From: Gracilariopsis chorda
Lineage: Eukaryota; Rhodophyta; Florideophyceae; Gracilariales; Gracilariaceae
DNA: 64,000 nt
Direction of reading: 5' to 3'
NCBI GenBank assembly: GCA_003194525.1
Contig: NBIV01000116.1
Location: 124,001 to 188,000, forward strand
The notes under the pieces are model-generated. The model saw only the letters and a list, made by a program, of their open reading frames with translations. It did no database searches and was not told the DNA's origin. The position numbers and the translations under genes are program-made. Below are positions 11,341 to 24,284 of this stretch, in pieces; the first letter of the stretch is position 1; each line of letters opens with the position of its first letter.

Positions 11341-11589
11341 GGGGCAAACAGAATTCAAACCCACCAACTGGTTCACGTAATGCCCATGTGGTACGTTGAA
11401 GCTAAGGAGAGGAGGGCCAAAGCTTTTTAAAGCAACCCCACAAGTTTTTAGCAGCAAACTGGCGAGGGAAGTAGAAGTACTAATCAAATTACCAGAAGCA
11501 TCTAGAGGAAGGGTTTCCAGATAGGGTAAGACAGCTTCTTTAGAACACTCTTCAATTTCTCATCCGTTATCATGTTCTATACGTATTGC

Positions 11590-12575
11590 GTTCCCAGTTA
11601 TTCATCAGCGACTTCTTTCCAGTACTTTCCGTTCTTATCTCCAAGGCCATCCTTCTCTCTTGTTTCTAATTCTTCTTCATTCAGGATGTCCCTATTAGAA
11701 CCTTCGAAAAAGCATGAAAGAACATCCTCTTCGTCATCTAAGAATCGATCAATGAGCAAAGCATAATCTTCTTCAACGGATTGCTCTTCTGAAACCTGCT
11801 GCGCATATGCTAAGTTCGCGTTATGTGGTTCACTCTCTCCAATCATTTTTCAGCCTTGCTCACCGCTCCCAGTATTCTGGGGTGCACGCTTGCGTTTTGT
11901 AACCACAGATTTTATTGAGAAGCTTGGGAGAGCAGCAGTGGGGGGAGCGTCTAAAGAACTAATGCAAATCGCCTCTTACGCCAATTATGACGCTATATGC
12001 GGTGTCGAGCAGTCCATCTGAGCATTCTAAATCGTTTATGCCACCTTTCCCAATACCTTTTCTTAAGATTGGTGCTTGCCGTGGCGTGTTCCGTAGAATT
12101 GGATCCAGTCTACCTTCTTCCTGTGGAACCCAAGGTTGTTGCTTGCAAAGCTCACGTATGGGTTCATGCACTCCTCTTCGCAAAGCACGGAAATGGAAGA
12201 TGCATCCTCTCTCAGGGCATTTCGTGCTATGTAAACGAAAAATAAAACGTAAAAGTGCTCAGCACCACTGGAGTCGCCGTACGCCATATGGTTCTCGCTA
12301 CCTGTGTCTGCATTGCTTTGAGATAAAGTTCCATGTGAATGCTCTAGGAGGTAGCATGATGAGCTGTCGTAGAACTCGGCTCCCTGGAAGGGGGGTATGG
12401 TTGGAAATATGTATGATAGACATACTTATTCCCCACTTCTCTCTATGTTCTCTTCCCATTCTTGTAGACGGTAGGCTAAAAGGGAGCAAATGCCCTCAAA
12501 CCTCCTTCTCACAACATCATTGGGGTATGGAAACTGTTCAGGTCTGTGCGTGTGTATCCAGTCCTTTTCAATTAC
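11590..12575. other. Degenerate coding-like DNA, family unknown
   Basis: Minus-strand frames at 11598-11846, 11959-12183 and 12063-12287 look protein-like (acidic ALLIDRFLDDEEDVLSCFFEG; charged, cysteine-containing pieces). They probably belong to the same decayed element as the C48 peptidase upstream on that strand. No family was recognised. Confidence 0.25.
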
Positions 12576-13724
12576 TCAACATCTTGCCATCGGATAGAAC
12601 GTTGCCCGATAATTGAAGCAACACTGTGACTTATGACGTGGACACCGCAATTTTCCGGTGAGTAGCGCAGATGACCTCGACTTCCTCGTCCACAGGCTGG
12701 GAAATTTTTGTACACAATAGAGGTATCCAAAGTTCTTAGCTATGTAGGTAACAAGTGCAGGGAGGTCAAAGACCTTTTTTAAACCTTTCAAAGCTGAGAC
12801 AAGCCTCTCGTTTGACATTGAAAGTTCTTTCTTACATTCAACACCGTCTTAAAGTTTCACCTGAATAGCCTTAAACGCGTTCTATCGTTTTCAAATCTCT
12901 ACGAAGTGTGCCCAAACCTCTGGACATGACTCGTTCTTCATAGTTTTTCCTTCGGAGGTATTCATTGATGGTATCTCCATGTGCGGCTTCTCGTGTATCT
13001 GAGCATTGGAACAAGCTGCCCGCTCTTCATTCAGCTCGTGAGATTGACCACCATTCTCAGAAGCCTCCTTCTTCTCTTCAATCTGTTTTTCTGGTTATGC
13101 CTTCAGCTTAAAATGTGCAGCGGTCTCCTTTTCATTCTCTTCAGCTTCCATATCTACCTCTTTCTGTGTCCGATTCACCGGCTTTTCTGGTGAGTGTCCA
13201 TCAATTTCCATCTCTACTTCACAACCTTCTCCATTCTGAATCCTTTTCAGCTCCTCTTCTACACTTGATACTCCAGCTACTTCAGAATATCTTCCAGTTT
13301 TCTCATCTAACGCTTGGTAAACCACCTCAGAGCGCTGTGATACACATCTCTTAATCAATTTTTTGAGACTTTCCGCTACAACTGGAGTAGAATCAGAAAA
13401 CTGCACTCGTCACTTCATGCGCATCTTGATTGGTAGACAAATCGCACTGTTCTGAACAGAGCTTTGGATCAGCTCATGAACACGCTTTGTTCTCTGGCTT
13501 TTCCGTATAGCACGTGCTTCAGGGTCACGCCTACCCAAGGGCATCGGCTTAAGAGTCGTCTCTATACAGAGGTTGTCCAAACCATCCACGACCTTTCGTT
13601 CTCCATCTTCCCGTTCTCGGAGAACTGTATTCACATCTATTTCTTCTTTCTTTCCAGCCTGATTCCCAATGTTCCGCTCCAACCTTCGTTTCCTCCGCTG
13701 CCGTAGTTTACCTTCCTTCTTCAT
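12576..13724 (-). pseudogene. Long single-frame fossil downstream of the C48 peptidase
   Basis: One minus-strand reading frame links three open segments (13724-13410, 13406-13095 and 12818-12576) with only in-frame stops between them. It starts at an ATG that overlaps the end of the peptidase frame. The first part is strongly basic (KLRQRRKRRLERN), the middle is Glu-rich and acidic with probable coiled coil (VEEELKRIQNGEG, EVDMEAEENEKET), and the last contains YIAKNFGYLYCVQKFPS and RCPRHKSQCC, possibly metal-binding. It may be the C-terminal part of the same transposon protein as the peptidase after a frame change. The function is unknown. Confidence 0.35.
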
Positions 13725-14235
13725 CGAAGGAGTTCTTTACGGTGCTTCGAGTGGAACCGTACGACTATTGTTTCAGTAACTTTGTCGGCTTGAAAGAACT
13801 CCTTCGCCATCAGTATGTTTAGAAACCGGATTCTAATGGACATCCATCGAATCCTCTCAGTGAACGCCCGGCTGTAACGAGAGGCATAGGCTCGCTTCGG
13901 GATACAGCCGTGGTCTGCACTGAACATGATGAAAAGGGAAACCACATAGCAACCACAGCTGTGCGAGTCTCTTTGTCGCTCGAAACCTTTAACGTGTAGC
14001 ATGTAGTTCCGCTCAGATATCAATTCACGTAGTGCTTCATTCCCTGTGTGGCAAAAGGAAAAGGAGAAAAAAAAAAGAAATTGAGAATCCTTCGATCAAC
14101 AGACATTCCAAGAATGTCTCTCGACCAAACAGTCTATCACTGGGTTCCTCGCGTCGCATTGACTACTTACCTCCCTACCACAGCGCCCCAATGACTGTTG
14201 GAAATGTTCAGCGGGACTACAATGGTGTTTATATC
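13721..14235 (-). pseudogene. Ulp1-like (C48) cysteine peptidase fragment with possible intron
   Basis: The minus strand encodes TIVVPLNISNSHWGAVVG, the segment around the catalytic His-Trp of Ulp1/SENP-type peptidases. Later comes FERQRDSHSCGCYVVSLF, the Gln-x(5)-Cys-Gly block carrying the oxyanion glutamine and nucleophilic cysteine. Between them a GTAAGT donor (from 14170) and a pyrimidine-rich tract ending CACACAG (14043-14044) outline a possible 128-bp intron, but the two sides do not join in frame, so a frameshift must also exist. Such peptidases occur both in hosts (SUMO processing) and as passengers in Mutator, CACTA and other DNA transposons. The surrounding decay favours a transposon origin. 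Confidence 0.6.
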
Positions 14236-15146
14236 TGCATAACCACTGCCTGTAAATTTGAACCACTTCTTGAACACTTCCAAATCCTATTTCGGTATGT
14301 TTTCTTTATTTTTCTTGTATGAATTTGATACTCTTGTGATCATCACTCCAATAGAACTAGAGGCAAAGCCACACAAACAGAAGGTAGCATGTTCAACGCA
14401 GCTGTTGATATCAAATCGCTACACATTTCTGGATCAGTTCTTGACCTATGTACAAAAGAAACCGGCGATGTTTCTTCGGCTTCTCTGATCAGGATTCTAA
14501 ATACATGGTCATTCACAACCGCAAAAGAACTTTGGAACTCGCAGTGCGATCGCTGATGCACATTAGCGTACGCTTTTCAAGATTCTCCCAGAACGGCGTA
14601 AAGGTGTCATATAGTTCATGTTCTGGGAGTATATCGACGTAATCAGATTCTTCTTTTTATTTCAGTGCTCAAAGCAGTAGACCAGGCAACCACAGCGGTC
14701 AAGGAAACAGATTACGAAGTAGAGAGAGTCAGCATCGCTTAACCAGATTGTCCAACATGTGAAGGAGAACGTAGTACCTGACGTATCTGCCCTTCCCACA
14801 CATTGTGACGACGCCGCGCGGTATGTTTACATAGCGTTTACGTTGTACTGACATCGCGGCCGGAGAGAGGAGCGATAGAGGTAATGTCTTGACTCTGCGG
14901 ATGTACTGGTTGAAATTCAAAATAGGGGCATATAATTGGTTATAGTAGGATCTCAACATGCGCGGGCACATCTGCGGCCTGCCGTGGCACGTGCCCGCTG
15001 ACTCTCTCTTCTTATTGGTGAAAATGCGCGCTGACTAGCCTATACTATCTACGTTGTGTAGTTTAGCCCTTTCTCCTAGACAGTCACAGTTCACGTAGTG
15101 ACACAGAATGGAATGGTGCATCCGTTACGGATAGTACTGGAGTTAT
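14236..15146. other. No supported gene
   Basis: A minus-strand frame (14343-14561) may be the upstream part of the C48 peptidase protein but carries no diagnostic residues. The rest shows no motif. Confidence 0.3.
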
Positions 15147-16700
15147 TTAACGTCCTGCGAACACATCATCTTTTCCCCAACCTTGCGTCGGTCGCATAAA
15201 TAAATTATTCAAGTAGAATTTTAAAGATGTTCTGGACATTTTTCTGTACACTGCAGTTCTTATAAATGCCAATATGCCCGTCGCTATAAAACTAATGCCC
15301 ACAGCATTTTGGTCCCTGGATGGAATAGTTTTGGTGTAAAGCTTTTTGAACTGCGGATTGTATACATTATTCACCAAAAAGATTAGGAGGTTCTCGAAAA
15401 CGCCGTGTCTCAAACCTGCAACTAATGCCAAAATATCCCAACCTGCGCAAAGAAGCGCATGCACTGCGGAAAATGTGGTTGAGGAGAAGGTCAAAAATAC
15501 TGCTTGCAGCATTGAAACTCAGCTAAGTACTTGTGCCGGGTAGATAACCAGCTTCAGAAAAACAGTTCTGCAAAATGCGATATATGGCGTCCAGGACTGT
15601 TGAAACGTTTGTGGGAGTGCGGCAAGGGCTAGCCCTGAAGGCTGGAGAATAGGTAACCAAATGAGGGTGGCAACACCAAACAAGTAGCTGCAGGACAGAG
15701 CCAGGCGGGTTGAGCATAACCAGTTCGTAGTGTGGGTGGTATGAAGCACGCGGCTAGTAGAGCCTAAATACTCTTAGATAAGCAAGGAAATTGATTATGG
15801 AATCGAAATACTAAATCGCTTTGTGCTGGATACCGTTGTGATGAAAGGTCACTGTAAGGTATAAGGTAAAAAAATTCATAATCAGGGCATAAACAGTTCT
15901 GCTCGTCGAGGTGTGCTGCCCTTCCGAAAATGCTATAAAAAACTACAAGTTTACGCTGGATGAAGAAGCCAAATAACGATGCGATGAGGTCTATTAGGGC
16001 AAAAGAGCCGTCGACTAGATCATTAGCAATCTAGTTTTACAAAACGAATATAATTGCGTTGAAATTAGAAGCACGTTACCGTAACCATACACACTCGTAA
16101 AAAGACTCGTGAAGATAATGTTCGTGATGGACGCGATCAGCGTCGTGGAAGGTACATAAAATGCAGTGGCTATATATAACAGTATTAGCGTATACAAGAG
16201 AAACACAGTGGGGAGCGAAGGTAAGCAAAAACAATTCTGAACAACTTGTACGTCAGAGAAGGCAGCAAGGGGGACATAAAAAGTAAATTAACATCGTCCG
16301 AGGACTTTAAGAGATTTCATTCTATTCTTTGTTTCTCTTAAGTTTCCTTTGAAAGATTCATGATACTGTACTACGCAGATTCTTTGTCTAGAATAACATG
16401 TGATCTGGCACAGTAGTAGATATTTGTGGACCTGAACCATTTAACTCCAGCTTGGCAGCCAGCAGAGTCTCTAAATGTTATATTTATTCCCATTCCTAGG
16501 TACAATTGTCGCATGGGGTTCTGATATATGTGAGTACTTCGCGGTTGCGGTGTGGAGGTGTCTTCTTTCACAAGTAACGGAATTGGGCGTAGATATCTCA
16601 CGGGAGCTCGTTGCAGTCTCTTGTTGGATGATGCTTTAGTTATATAAAGATACGACGCAACCCTTGAGATATTTATGGCTGTGAATAGCGAAAGTGTCAT
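15147..16700 (-). pseudogene. Polytopic membrane-protein remnant
   Basis: Segments ending at 16700, 15749 and 15512 share one minus-strand reading frame. The first begins at an ATG (16700). The later ones are rich in hydrophobic stretches that look like membrane helices (SYLFGVATLIWLPILQPS, AVGISFIATGILAFIRTA, FENLLIFLVNNVY). A further strongly hydrophobic piece (LYTLILLYIATAFYV, 16206-16015) is in another frame. A dispersed repeat sits at 15977-16098 within it. I recognise no family. Stops between segments and the inserted repeat suggest a decayed gene, although unrecognised introns are possible. Confidence 0.3.
15977..16098 (+). repeat. Dispersed repeat of about 120 bp, copy 1
   Basis: It begins GATGCGATGAGGTCTATTAGG, includes GAGCCGTCGACTAGATCATT and ends in an ATTAGAAGCACG..CGTAACCATACACAC stretch. 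The same order of blocks recurs at 58827-58942 and 61857-61980. It follows GAAGAAGCC, similar to the sequence preceding copy 2. Confidence 0.6.
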
Positions 16701-19700
16701 TTAGATGTTCTACGTAATTCTTTTTTGTAAGCATCAGATTTCTACATGTGTTCACAAATGTACTATCCGAAATCACCATGTCGGACAGTTCTGTGTGCAC
16801 GTAAGAGCCATCGTGCTAATAGTAGTACCTTACTTGTTGAGTAGCAGCTACGCAGTGGCAAGTGAATGAGCTATGTTGGCCACAGAATATATATCTATAT
16901 TGACAGCAGCCATACGCCTGTCAAGTTTTCTACTTTTTTAGTGGTTACGTAACAGTGATTTGCGAGTTTTGTCGCGTCATGATAAGTGGTTACTTACAAT
17001 TTGCTTGCTACCAGGCTAGCAGGACATGGTGCTATGCAATAGAGGAGCGTATTCACTAGTTTTTTCGTTCATAAAAGTGGCCGGAAGCTAGTTTCTGCTC
17101 CAACGCCGGCCACCACGCCTCACAAGTCCACCCCAGTCCCCAGCTCAGTTCAGCTTTAACAACCTTTTCCATACAGTTAGTAGCTCTTTCCTAGCTGCGG
17201 TCTCTTGAGCATTGCAGCCTTAGCTGGACCCTGGTACATGATCACAAGCATTAAACCGGCCCCCATGGTCCTCTGGTTCAGATTTCGTCCCACATCCTGG
17301 TTCAATCTTGGTTTGCTCTTGAACTTCTGCTTGGTTTTCGTGTCCCATTGCTTAGGATGTGAGAATCATGTACTTTTGGCAGGTGTTTCTTTGGTTGTGG
17401 ATTTCCCTGGCCTCAGACGTGGCTTGGATTATCTCTTTCTTTTGATCTCTTTCCGCTGTGTTCACTGAAAAGGGGTTTTGATATCGCCTAAGCTCAATTA
17501 AAGTTTTTTTGTGGATATGCAAGACCGAGCAAGGTGCAACTATCGTTGATCTTTTGGTGTATTTATGTGTTCTCTGTTTCTTTCGGTGGTTTGAAGGCAA
17601 AATTTGGCGGTTTTGGTGCCAAGTGCACATCAATTGGCCACGAAGCGAGTTGCAATTTTGCTAAAATTTCGGCTTGCCTGTCACCCCATGTCGTTCTTTG
17701 CCACCAGATTGGCGTATTTCCACCCCATCCAAGTGAAAGATGCTTAATAAAATTACCGTCTGGAATGCACTATCATAAATCCTGCAGCTTCTTCTACCAC
17801 CTAAAAAACATGTTTTGACTTCAACAAGACATTCGTTATGTTATATCACACAAAAACAATGCTTTTCCACCTAGTTTGTAGGCAAGCGCACTTACATGAG
17901 TGCGCCTGCCAACACACTGCGTGCGCCCCACCGCACCCGCTTGTTAAGTTTTAGCGGCGCCCCTTGCACCCCCGTGCACCATTGACAATCCCCATCACCA
18001 CAGATCGAAACACTAATGAACTGCCTTGCTGCCTTGCACCCATTACTCTCGAACTCCTTCGCCCGATGCGATGTTTGGCTTCTTCCTACCTTCCCGTCCA
18101 TACCATCCTCGACCGTGCGTAGACGTTTGTTTTTGCTTTGCACATGCCGTGTACACATTTACCCTGTACGCACCATTCTGATGCCACCGGCACGTGCCAA
18201 AAGCTCTCAGCACACATTGCACTGGCTTGAAAGCCGAGTTTCATCACCCTGCACTGCCCACTGCTCCCTGTGTTCTGCCATGCGCTATGCTATATTGTAA
18301 GAGCCCAGTAACCGCTTCAACGCTCTGACAACCGCTGCTATTCCGAACGATCCCCAAACACCGCCCATCGCAGCGTGTTCTCACATGATTTCAACGGGGC
18401 CTACGCTGCTCTATAAGTGCGTGGTTTAGGGCCATCAATCTCATCATTCACACGACGAATCGCCCTCTACAGGTCAGCACTTTACCTTGCCTGTTACCCA
18501 CGACTTCCATTACACTTTGGTTTCAGCTTCTACGTGGTGAGCTAGTGCCTATACCACCCTAAAAGTGCAAAGGGCACATGCCATTGAAACGCGCCGCCCA
18601 AACTGAGGTCTTCAATCCTGCGCAGGACGATGGTTAGGTCCTGTTTGCCTCTCTGTTCTCCAAGCATCATATCTATTTCAATGGTTTCTAGTGTGTTATT
18701 GTTGACTTTCTTTGGGATATTTACAAAGAGAGAATTCTTAAGGGAAAGGGGTCTGAGCTCTCTCCAGCAGTGCACGATCCATAGCGTTGTCATGTTCTTT
18801 TCATCTGATTACGGTGCCATTACTGGTGTAAATGGGGTAAAATTGGACATGATTGCGTGGGTGGAATCTTCCTGAGAGTGCACAGACAGAGAAATGACGA
18901 ACAATTGAAACTCTTTCCTTGTTCTCTTCCCTTTCCGTGGCCGGTTGGGTCCTGGCCCAATTTATTGTATAGTAAAGTAGATATTCCAAACACCTTCGGT
19001 CAGCAGCGCAAGGAGCCTATCGAGCGTACTGAGCTACGTCTCAGTACTGTGCAATCGTAGAGATAGTACGGCCTAATAGGACGGGCTGTTGCACCTCCTA
19101 TATCTGGGGAACGGTGCAAAACTTTGCTGGCAAACACAAACGCGCGAAATTTTATGCAGTTTGCACAAAAAAAGAAACTGTTAGATGAACGACACGGTCG
19201 GAAACGGCAGCGGTGACAGTGAAAATTCGAACTACTATCAGCCTTGGCCGACACTGCGCAGTAGTGTGAACAAAATATTAGAAACTGCCGCTGCCACCGG
19301 CAAGTAGTGTATTAGGTGCAGTAGTGACGACAGTGAATAGCCCACTAGTTGAGTAGGTAGGAGGGGCTTGGAATCGTTGCTGTGCAATTTGGCGTGCATA
19401 TCAAAGCGAAGCGAGCACGGCATAGCAAAGCACAATGATCACGACATAACAGAATTCGGAAAAACGTCAGAGTGATACGAGGCAACAGAGCGAGAATCAA
19501 GCGCATAGTACAGAGAAAAAAGGCTGGCACGACGTGCAAAACCGAGTATTTGAGGAATCGGGTAGAGCTAGAACTTTCATGGTGACAACTGCTGAAAACC
19601 ATAGCAGGGTGGTGCTCTATGACGGTCACGATAATATCCAGTGGAGGCGTAGGTGTATAAGTGCGTGGGACGGGAAGTAGTTCATGGAAGAAGTACTTAG

Positions 19701-20460
19701 CATTGCAACACTAGACTGCAATGGACGTCAATGGTGCATGCTGGAGCTTATTTATGGTGACTATTGCCTTGTCAGAAGAGCAGAAATGAAGAAAGTTGCA
19801 CGTAGTGCCGTAAGCCGGTGGTTCTTCAGGTGACCTGGCAAATATTTGCACCATTGTCTGGCGTAGCGCAAGGGATTGTATGAACAAAATCAAAGTGCCG
19901 AAGATCGGATTGTCAATACGGTTGTGTTTATCGCTGACAGGACGGTGGTGCGAACTTCAATCGGCGTGCGAAGAGTAATTGGTCCCCTAGACTGTGGGAG
20001 AAAACATCATGAACCATGTTATGGTTGGCATGAGGTGGACGTGTATACCTCTTGTGGCGTTGAACGTGTGAGTTTGTTGGCACATCCGAGCGTTTGTAGT
20101 GGATTTTCGCCCTTCAGTACTGAGCAAAAGTAATTGACAGACCACACCACACTACATCCAAACACTTGTGTGTATGCAGGAGAATGTTTTGGCCACTACT
20201 GCGTCCGAGATCCGTTTGTGCTGGTTCGGGTCTCTAGTTGCGGTGCGTGACATGTAACTGAGGAATCAACATGGGTCACACTGAAGGGGGAGCGTATGGA
20301 GACCTGCCAAACAAGAGAACTATGCTTGCAGGCATCATTGTATGATGGAATTGCGAAGGCAAGTGGTCACGAATACGCTCAAGATTAGGTACCCAACGAA
20401 AAGCTTCCAGTCATGATGTAATTTACCAGTGCAAGCAAATGAATCAAATAGAATGCCAAG
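16701..20460. other. Long stretch without recognisable genes
   Basis: Only short frames without family motifs are present. It includes an imperfect hairpin at 17881-17910 (GGCA.GCGCACT / AGTGCGC.TGCC). No transposon protein motif or RNA gene was identified. Confidence 0.4.
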
Positions 20461-20799
20461 ATGGTGGTGCTGAACAGGGCATGCATCAGCAAAGATAGAT
20501 TGATGGATACAATTGGTTGGGTGTTGGATCTTACCGACCGAGTGTTTCTTGTTCGACTCCGAGGAAAGAACGTTGATCAATTTGTCCGCGTTGACGCGAA
20601 GTGGAGACAGAGTTTGGATGCTGTCGAACAAAATTCGCCTAAGCTGAGCAAAGAATGGTTGAGATGCTGTGTAGGAGATCCCAAAAATGTCGAAAAAGTA
20701 CTCAAGATAGGCATGATAGTGGAGCGAATGGTGCCGCACCAAAAGAACAGCAATGGCTGGTCAAACCGAGGGCCAAAGAGAGCTAGGAGCTCGCAATAG
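20461..20799 (+). CDS. Hypothetical small protein
   Basis: This ATG-initiated frame of 112 codons contains VLDLTDRVFLVRLRGKNVDQF and a basic C-terminus (GPKRARSSQ). Composition is ordinary for a soluble protein, but no family is recognised and an antisense frame of similar length overlaps it. It may be chance. Confidence 0.2.
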   Translation: MVVLNRACISKDRLMDTIGWVLDLTDRVFLVRLRGKNVDQFVRVDAKWRQSLDAVEQNSPKLSKEWLRCCVGDPKNVEKVLKIGMIVERMVPHQKNSNGWSNRGPKRARSSQ

Positions 20800-21929
20800 A
20801 ACGGATAAAAAAAGCAAAACGTCTTGACATTTAGGAAGGTTTAAGAACCTTTTGCAATGATTCTGAAATGGATCCTTCCGTCATCGATTAGTACACGTAC
20901 TTAAAAACGTGTGGGTTGACATTCGTCAACGCCTCAGCTAGACTCAAGGATCCCGGTCTCCGGATCAACTTGTTGATCTCGTTCCAATCAAAGTAATCAC
21001 GTAGTCCAGCGACCTTGGGTCTCAATTAAAACTCTGCTTGCTCGTGGAGAGTCGACGTGGTCGTGAAAAGTCCATTTGATTCGGCCAGCAGTGTGAGATG
21101 AGGGTGTAGTCGATCTCTATTCATTGAATGATTTAAGGCAAGTGTTTCATACATTTGAATTTGCCATAGCAGCAGTGCACGCAGCAGCCAGAAGTTCTGC
21201 GCCAGCCACTGAGAATGAAACACGGTTTTGCTTTGAGCTGTGCCCATCGATATGGTGGCAAATGATGGCATTATGCGAATCGAATATTACCGCTGTTTGT
21301 AAGCTGTTTTGTCTATATAAATAAATTTCAGAGGCTGCATAACTCAAGCTGAGTACTTGGAATAGCTCAGGTTGGTTCGGAAGTGGTTGTTGCGGAGACA
21401 AGAAATCAAGGCGAGGTTTTTGGGAAGGACTGTGAGTAAGAACAGCATTAATGTCGCGAATGTTTGAAAAATTGAGTCTCGAGACATATTACTGCACCTT
21501 GATAGTAACAAGAAAAGCTTGCAGGAGTGTACCATGTCCAAGGAAGTTGAGTTTTCCAGTACGTCTCTGATATTCTCTGATTTCCTGAACGTGCACGGTT
21601 CGGTGTTTTGCTTCTTGTGCGAAGGGGTGAGATCATTGCGGGTAATTAAGCTCCGAGCTTCATTCATGTTGATGGAGACAGAGCCACCTCGGTGTTGTCG
21701 AATGAAAAGACGGATGAACACGATGTCTGACCCAGAGCTTAATCTTACAACATCAAACTTCCCATATATGGAATTCTGGATTATTGGAGAGCTTCACGCT
21801 TTCCATCGAAATTCATGTTATCCAAAACTTTGGTAAGGATAAGCGGGAGCTTACATTCTCTTCACAGAAGAAAAGACTGAGTAAGACCGGGAAGATCAAC
21901 GAATCTTTTCTCAAAGTGCCAGTTTTCGA

Positions 21930-22140
21930 CACAGATCTGCCAAAGTCGGCTTGACTGCATGAGGCCATAGGCTGGGGCTAGAAGCTTCATAGACAAACTT
22001 CGTCCATCCTGGTGGAGGTTTCATATAAACCTCCCTTTTCAGTTTTCCATATTGAAGATATGTCGTTTTTACATCAAGAGCAGGGAGAGTGAAGTGAGAC
22101 AGAGTCGCAATTTATAGAAGCCTTCCAATTGTAAACAACT
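21930..22140 (-). pseudogene. Copia-type reverse transcriptase fragment
   Basis: Translation gives ALDVKTTYLQYGKLKREVYMKP followed by PPGWTKFVYE and, in another frame, APAYGLMQ. This is the copia block around the first catalytic aspartate (LDVK.AyLq..L.r.vYm.pP.G). The polymerase active-site YxDD segment was not found intact. Copying of the element's RNA would need the whole domain; this is a remnant. Confidence 0.6.
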
Positions 22141-23337
22141 GGGCCGTTGAAGAATCGGAGCGCAAGTAGTTCTTCTGCTTGTCCTTTCTACCATGGGGAT
22201 CAAGACGGCACTTAAGGTTCAACTGGTGCTTTCCTCAACCTGCATGACTACGAAGAAGAGGTGGAATAAAATCAAGTTGGCATTACGAGGATGGGAGGGT
22301 ATGGAAACTGGTATATAGATCTTCCGTTCGGCATAGGACATATTTTTCTTTCAATGGCTTGATTTAGCAAACAACGTGGCGCACATCGAAGTTTACGATC
22401 CGACAAAGGCTCGCTGGCGGGACATTGACAAAGTCTCGGAGTATCGTCTGCTTTGCGGAAGTAAAGGTCACCAATTTAGGCGCGATGTTCTTGAATGAGG
22501 CGTATTCACCGATATCTTTTGACTGCTGGTTGACTGGTGTGACGAATGCGCTTTGAGCAAGATAAGCAACAACAGAGGTGTGATCATTCCACCCCAAAAA
22601 TTTGAATTGGTTCAGGCCGGTATATGGTGGAAACAGACTGTTAGGTTATCTAAAGATGTCACTAGTTTGTTATGTTGTTTGTGCCAAGTGCTGGTGACAT
22701 TGGACTTTCTAAGTTTGGTTTTGTGGCATCGTCAAGGAAAAGTTCATTCCATCCAAGTTCTGTTTCTTCCACCTCTCGAAGTAAGTTCCACCTGGGTTGA
22801 AGGTGCAAATCTTTCTACGCTACCGTATGACTGTATCCTTTAAAGTGATTTGTGGTGTATATGATTACATAGTGTTCATTCACTTCCTTGACCAATCCAG
22901 AATATCAATCAATATCGTCTTTTGGTTCCTTTTTTGAAGAAGTGAAAAGGGGTGCTGGGCATAAGTGAAGTTCGGTCGAGGCGGTTCACATTCCTCGAAC
23001 GAGTGAAGCGTTGAAGATCGTGGGGGGCTTCTTTCTCGTAATGCGTGGAGCGAAGCTGCTTGCTGACATTGGTCTGATCGAGTCCTGACAGTCTAGGACG
23101 TTATCCACGCGCACCTTCAGAACTTGAGATGATTCTCGAGGGTATGTGAGTGTTCTTGAGAAAGACGGCTCGAGCGACTATCTCTTGCTCAGAGTGAGCT
23201 GGTCCAACGTTCGCAGCAGCAAACCCTCTTTCCTTGATGCGTCTTTGATCAAAATAGCGAATAGCGTCATGAGACCATTATAGAATGTTTAGCTTGTTGT
23301 GGCGTAGTGCCTCCCGACGTTTGTACTGAATGTTGCG

Positions 23338-23650
23338 TCAGGTGCACATCGTCAAGAATTCGTGTTTGAAGAACTCGGGGTCCGCTGATAGTCCAACGGG
23401 TGGACCATTGATACTAATCCAGCAGGTATTGCAACACTTCAACGCTTCCTTCACTTTGCGAGACAAGCAAAAGGCCGCTGCAGAATAGCCCTTTGCCGCA
23501 TCGTTCATGTGTCGAACTGGAAGGTTTCCAAGTTCGGCGATGTATACAACAGAGAGAAGGAACTTTTGCCTGATGCGATTGGCCTGCCAGTTGAGGCACA
23601 TGTCTTGCACGACGGGTACGCGTCATTTATCAGTGATTCCAAGGTTTTGG
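23338..23650 (-). pseudogene. Retrotransposon integrase core fragment
   Basis: The frame carries VRHMNDAAKGYSAAAF and ISINGPPVGLSADPEFFKHEF. These match the integrase blocks around the first aspartate (D..tGYS) and second aspartate (GPP..lsaDpEF). The third acidic residue is not seen. It lies between protease and reverse transcriptase pieces, consistent with copia order. Confidence 0.6.
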
Positions 23651-23843
23651 TTTGTACCTCCTGCACTGCTACAGGTTTCGGTCATGTCCCTAGGATCGAA
23701 TTGTGTGTAGAGGTGGAAGCGCTTTGCAAGTTGTTCCTATATTTTGATGAGTTTCTTGGCAGAACCTCCTGTCCTGGGTTGAGGCAACATCAACCTTACG
23801 GAATTAGTGCAAAGAGGAACGAGCAGAATATGCATTCGTTTAT

Positions 23844-24130
23844 TCAATTCACGTCCAGTGTGGTAAGATGGTAGAAGAACCAGGACTGAGTTCGAAACAG
23901 TTCCTGTTGGGGTTTGGGCCTAAACGAATTTTCTCTCTCTTCTCTTCTGTAAAGATTCCACTGGGCGAACACTGGTATGGCATCCACCGAGTCGTTTCCA
24001 AAACCATGGAGAAATGGTGAGCAGTCTAGCTCTTCTTGAACAATTTCTATCCCCATTGACAGGCAAAGCTGGGCAATAAAGTCTAGCCCACCACCTGTCT
24101 TCCGGCAACTAATATCGATAATGGGGTTTG
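23844..24130 (-). pseudogene. Retroviral-type aspartic protease fragment
   Basis: The minus strand reads PIIDISCRKTGGLDFIAQL followed by SMGIEIVQEEL and FLHGFGNDSVDAIPVFA. This is the pattern of element proteases with IIDTGC..TV.G and F.FG blocks. The DTG catalytic triplet is changed to DIS, so it would be inactive. It directly follows the gag-like frame. Confidence 0.5.
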
Positions 24131-24284
24131 AATGCCTCGAAAAAGGACATGGTGTCCGAACTGGCTCCTTCCCCTGCAGTTAAAGATAACTGCTTTCATA
24201 AGGGTTTGAGCCCTGACGAAAAGACTTTTCGTGGGTTTTATATGGTTTTTGACGATCTTCTTTTTCCTTTCGAAGTGGTTTGGT

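Noticed and set aside
17881-17910. Imperfect hairpin GGCA.GCGCACT/AGTGCGC.TGCC
   Set aside because: A single isolated hairpin without neighbouring gene, repeat copies or T-run; no function can be supported.
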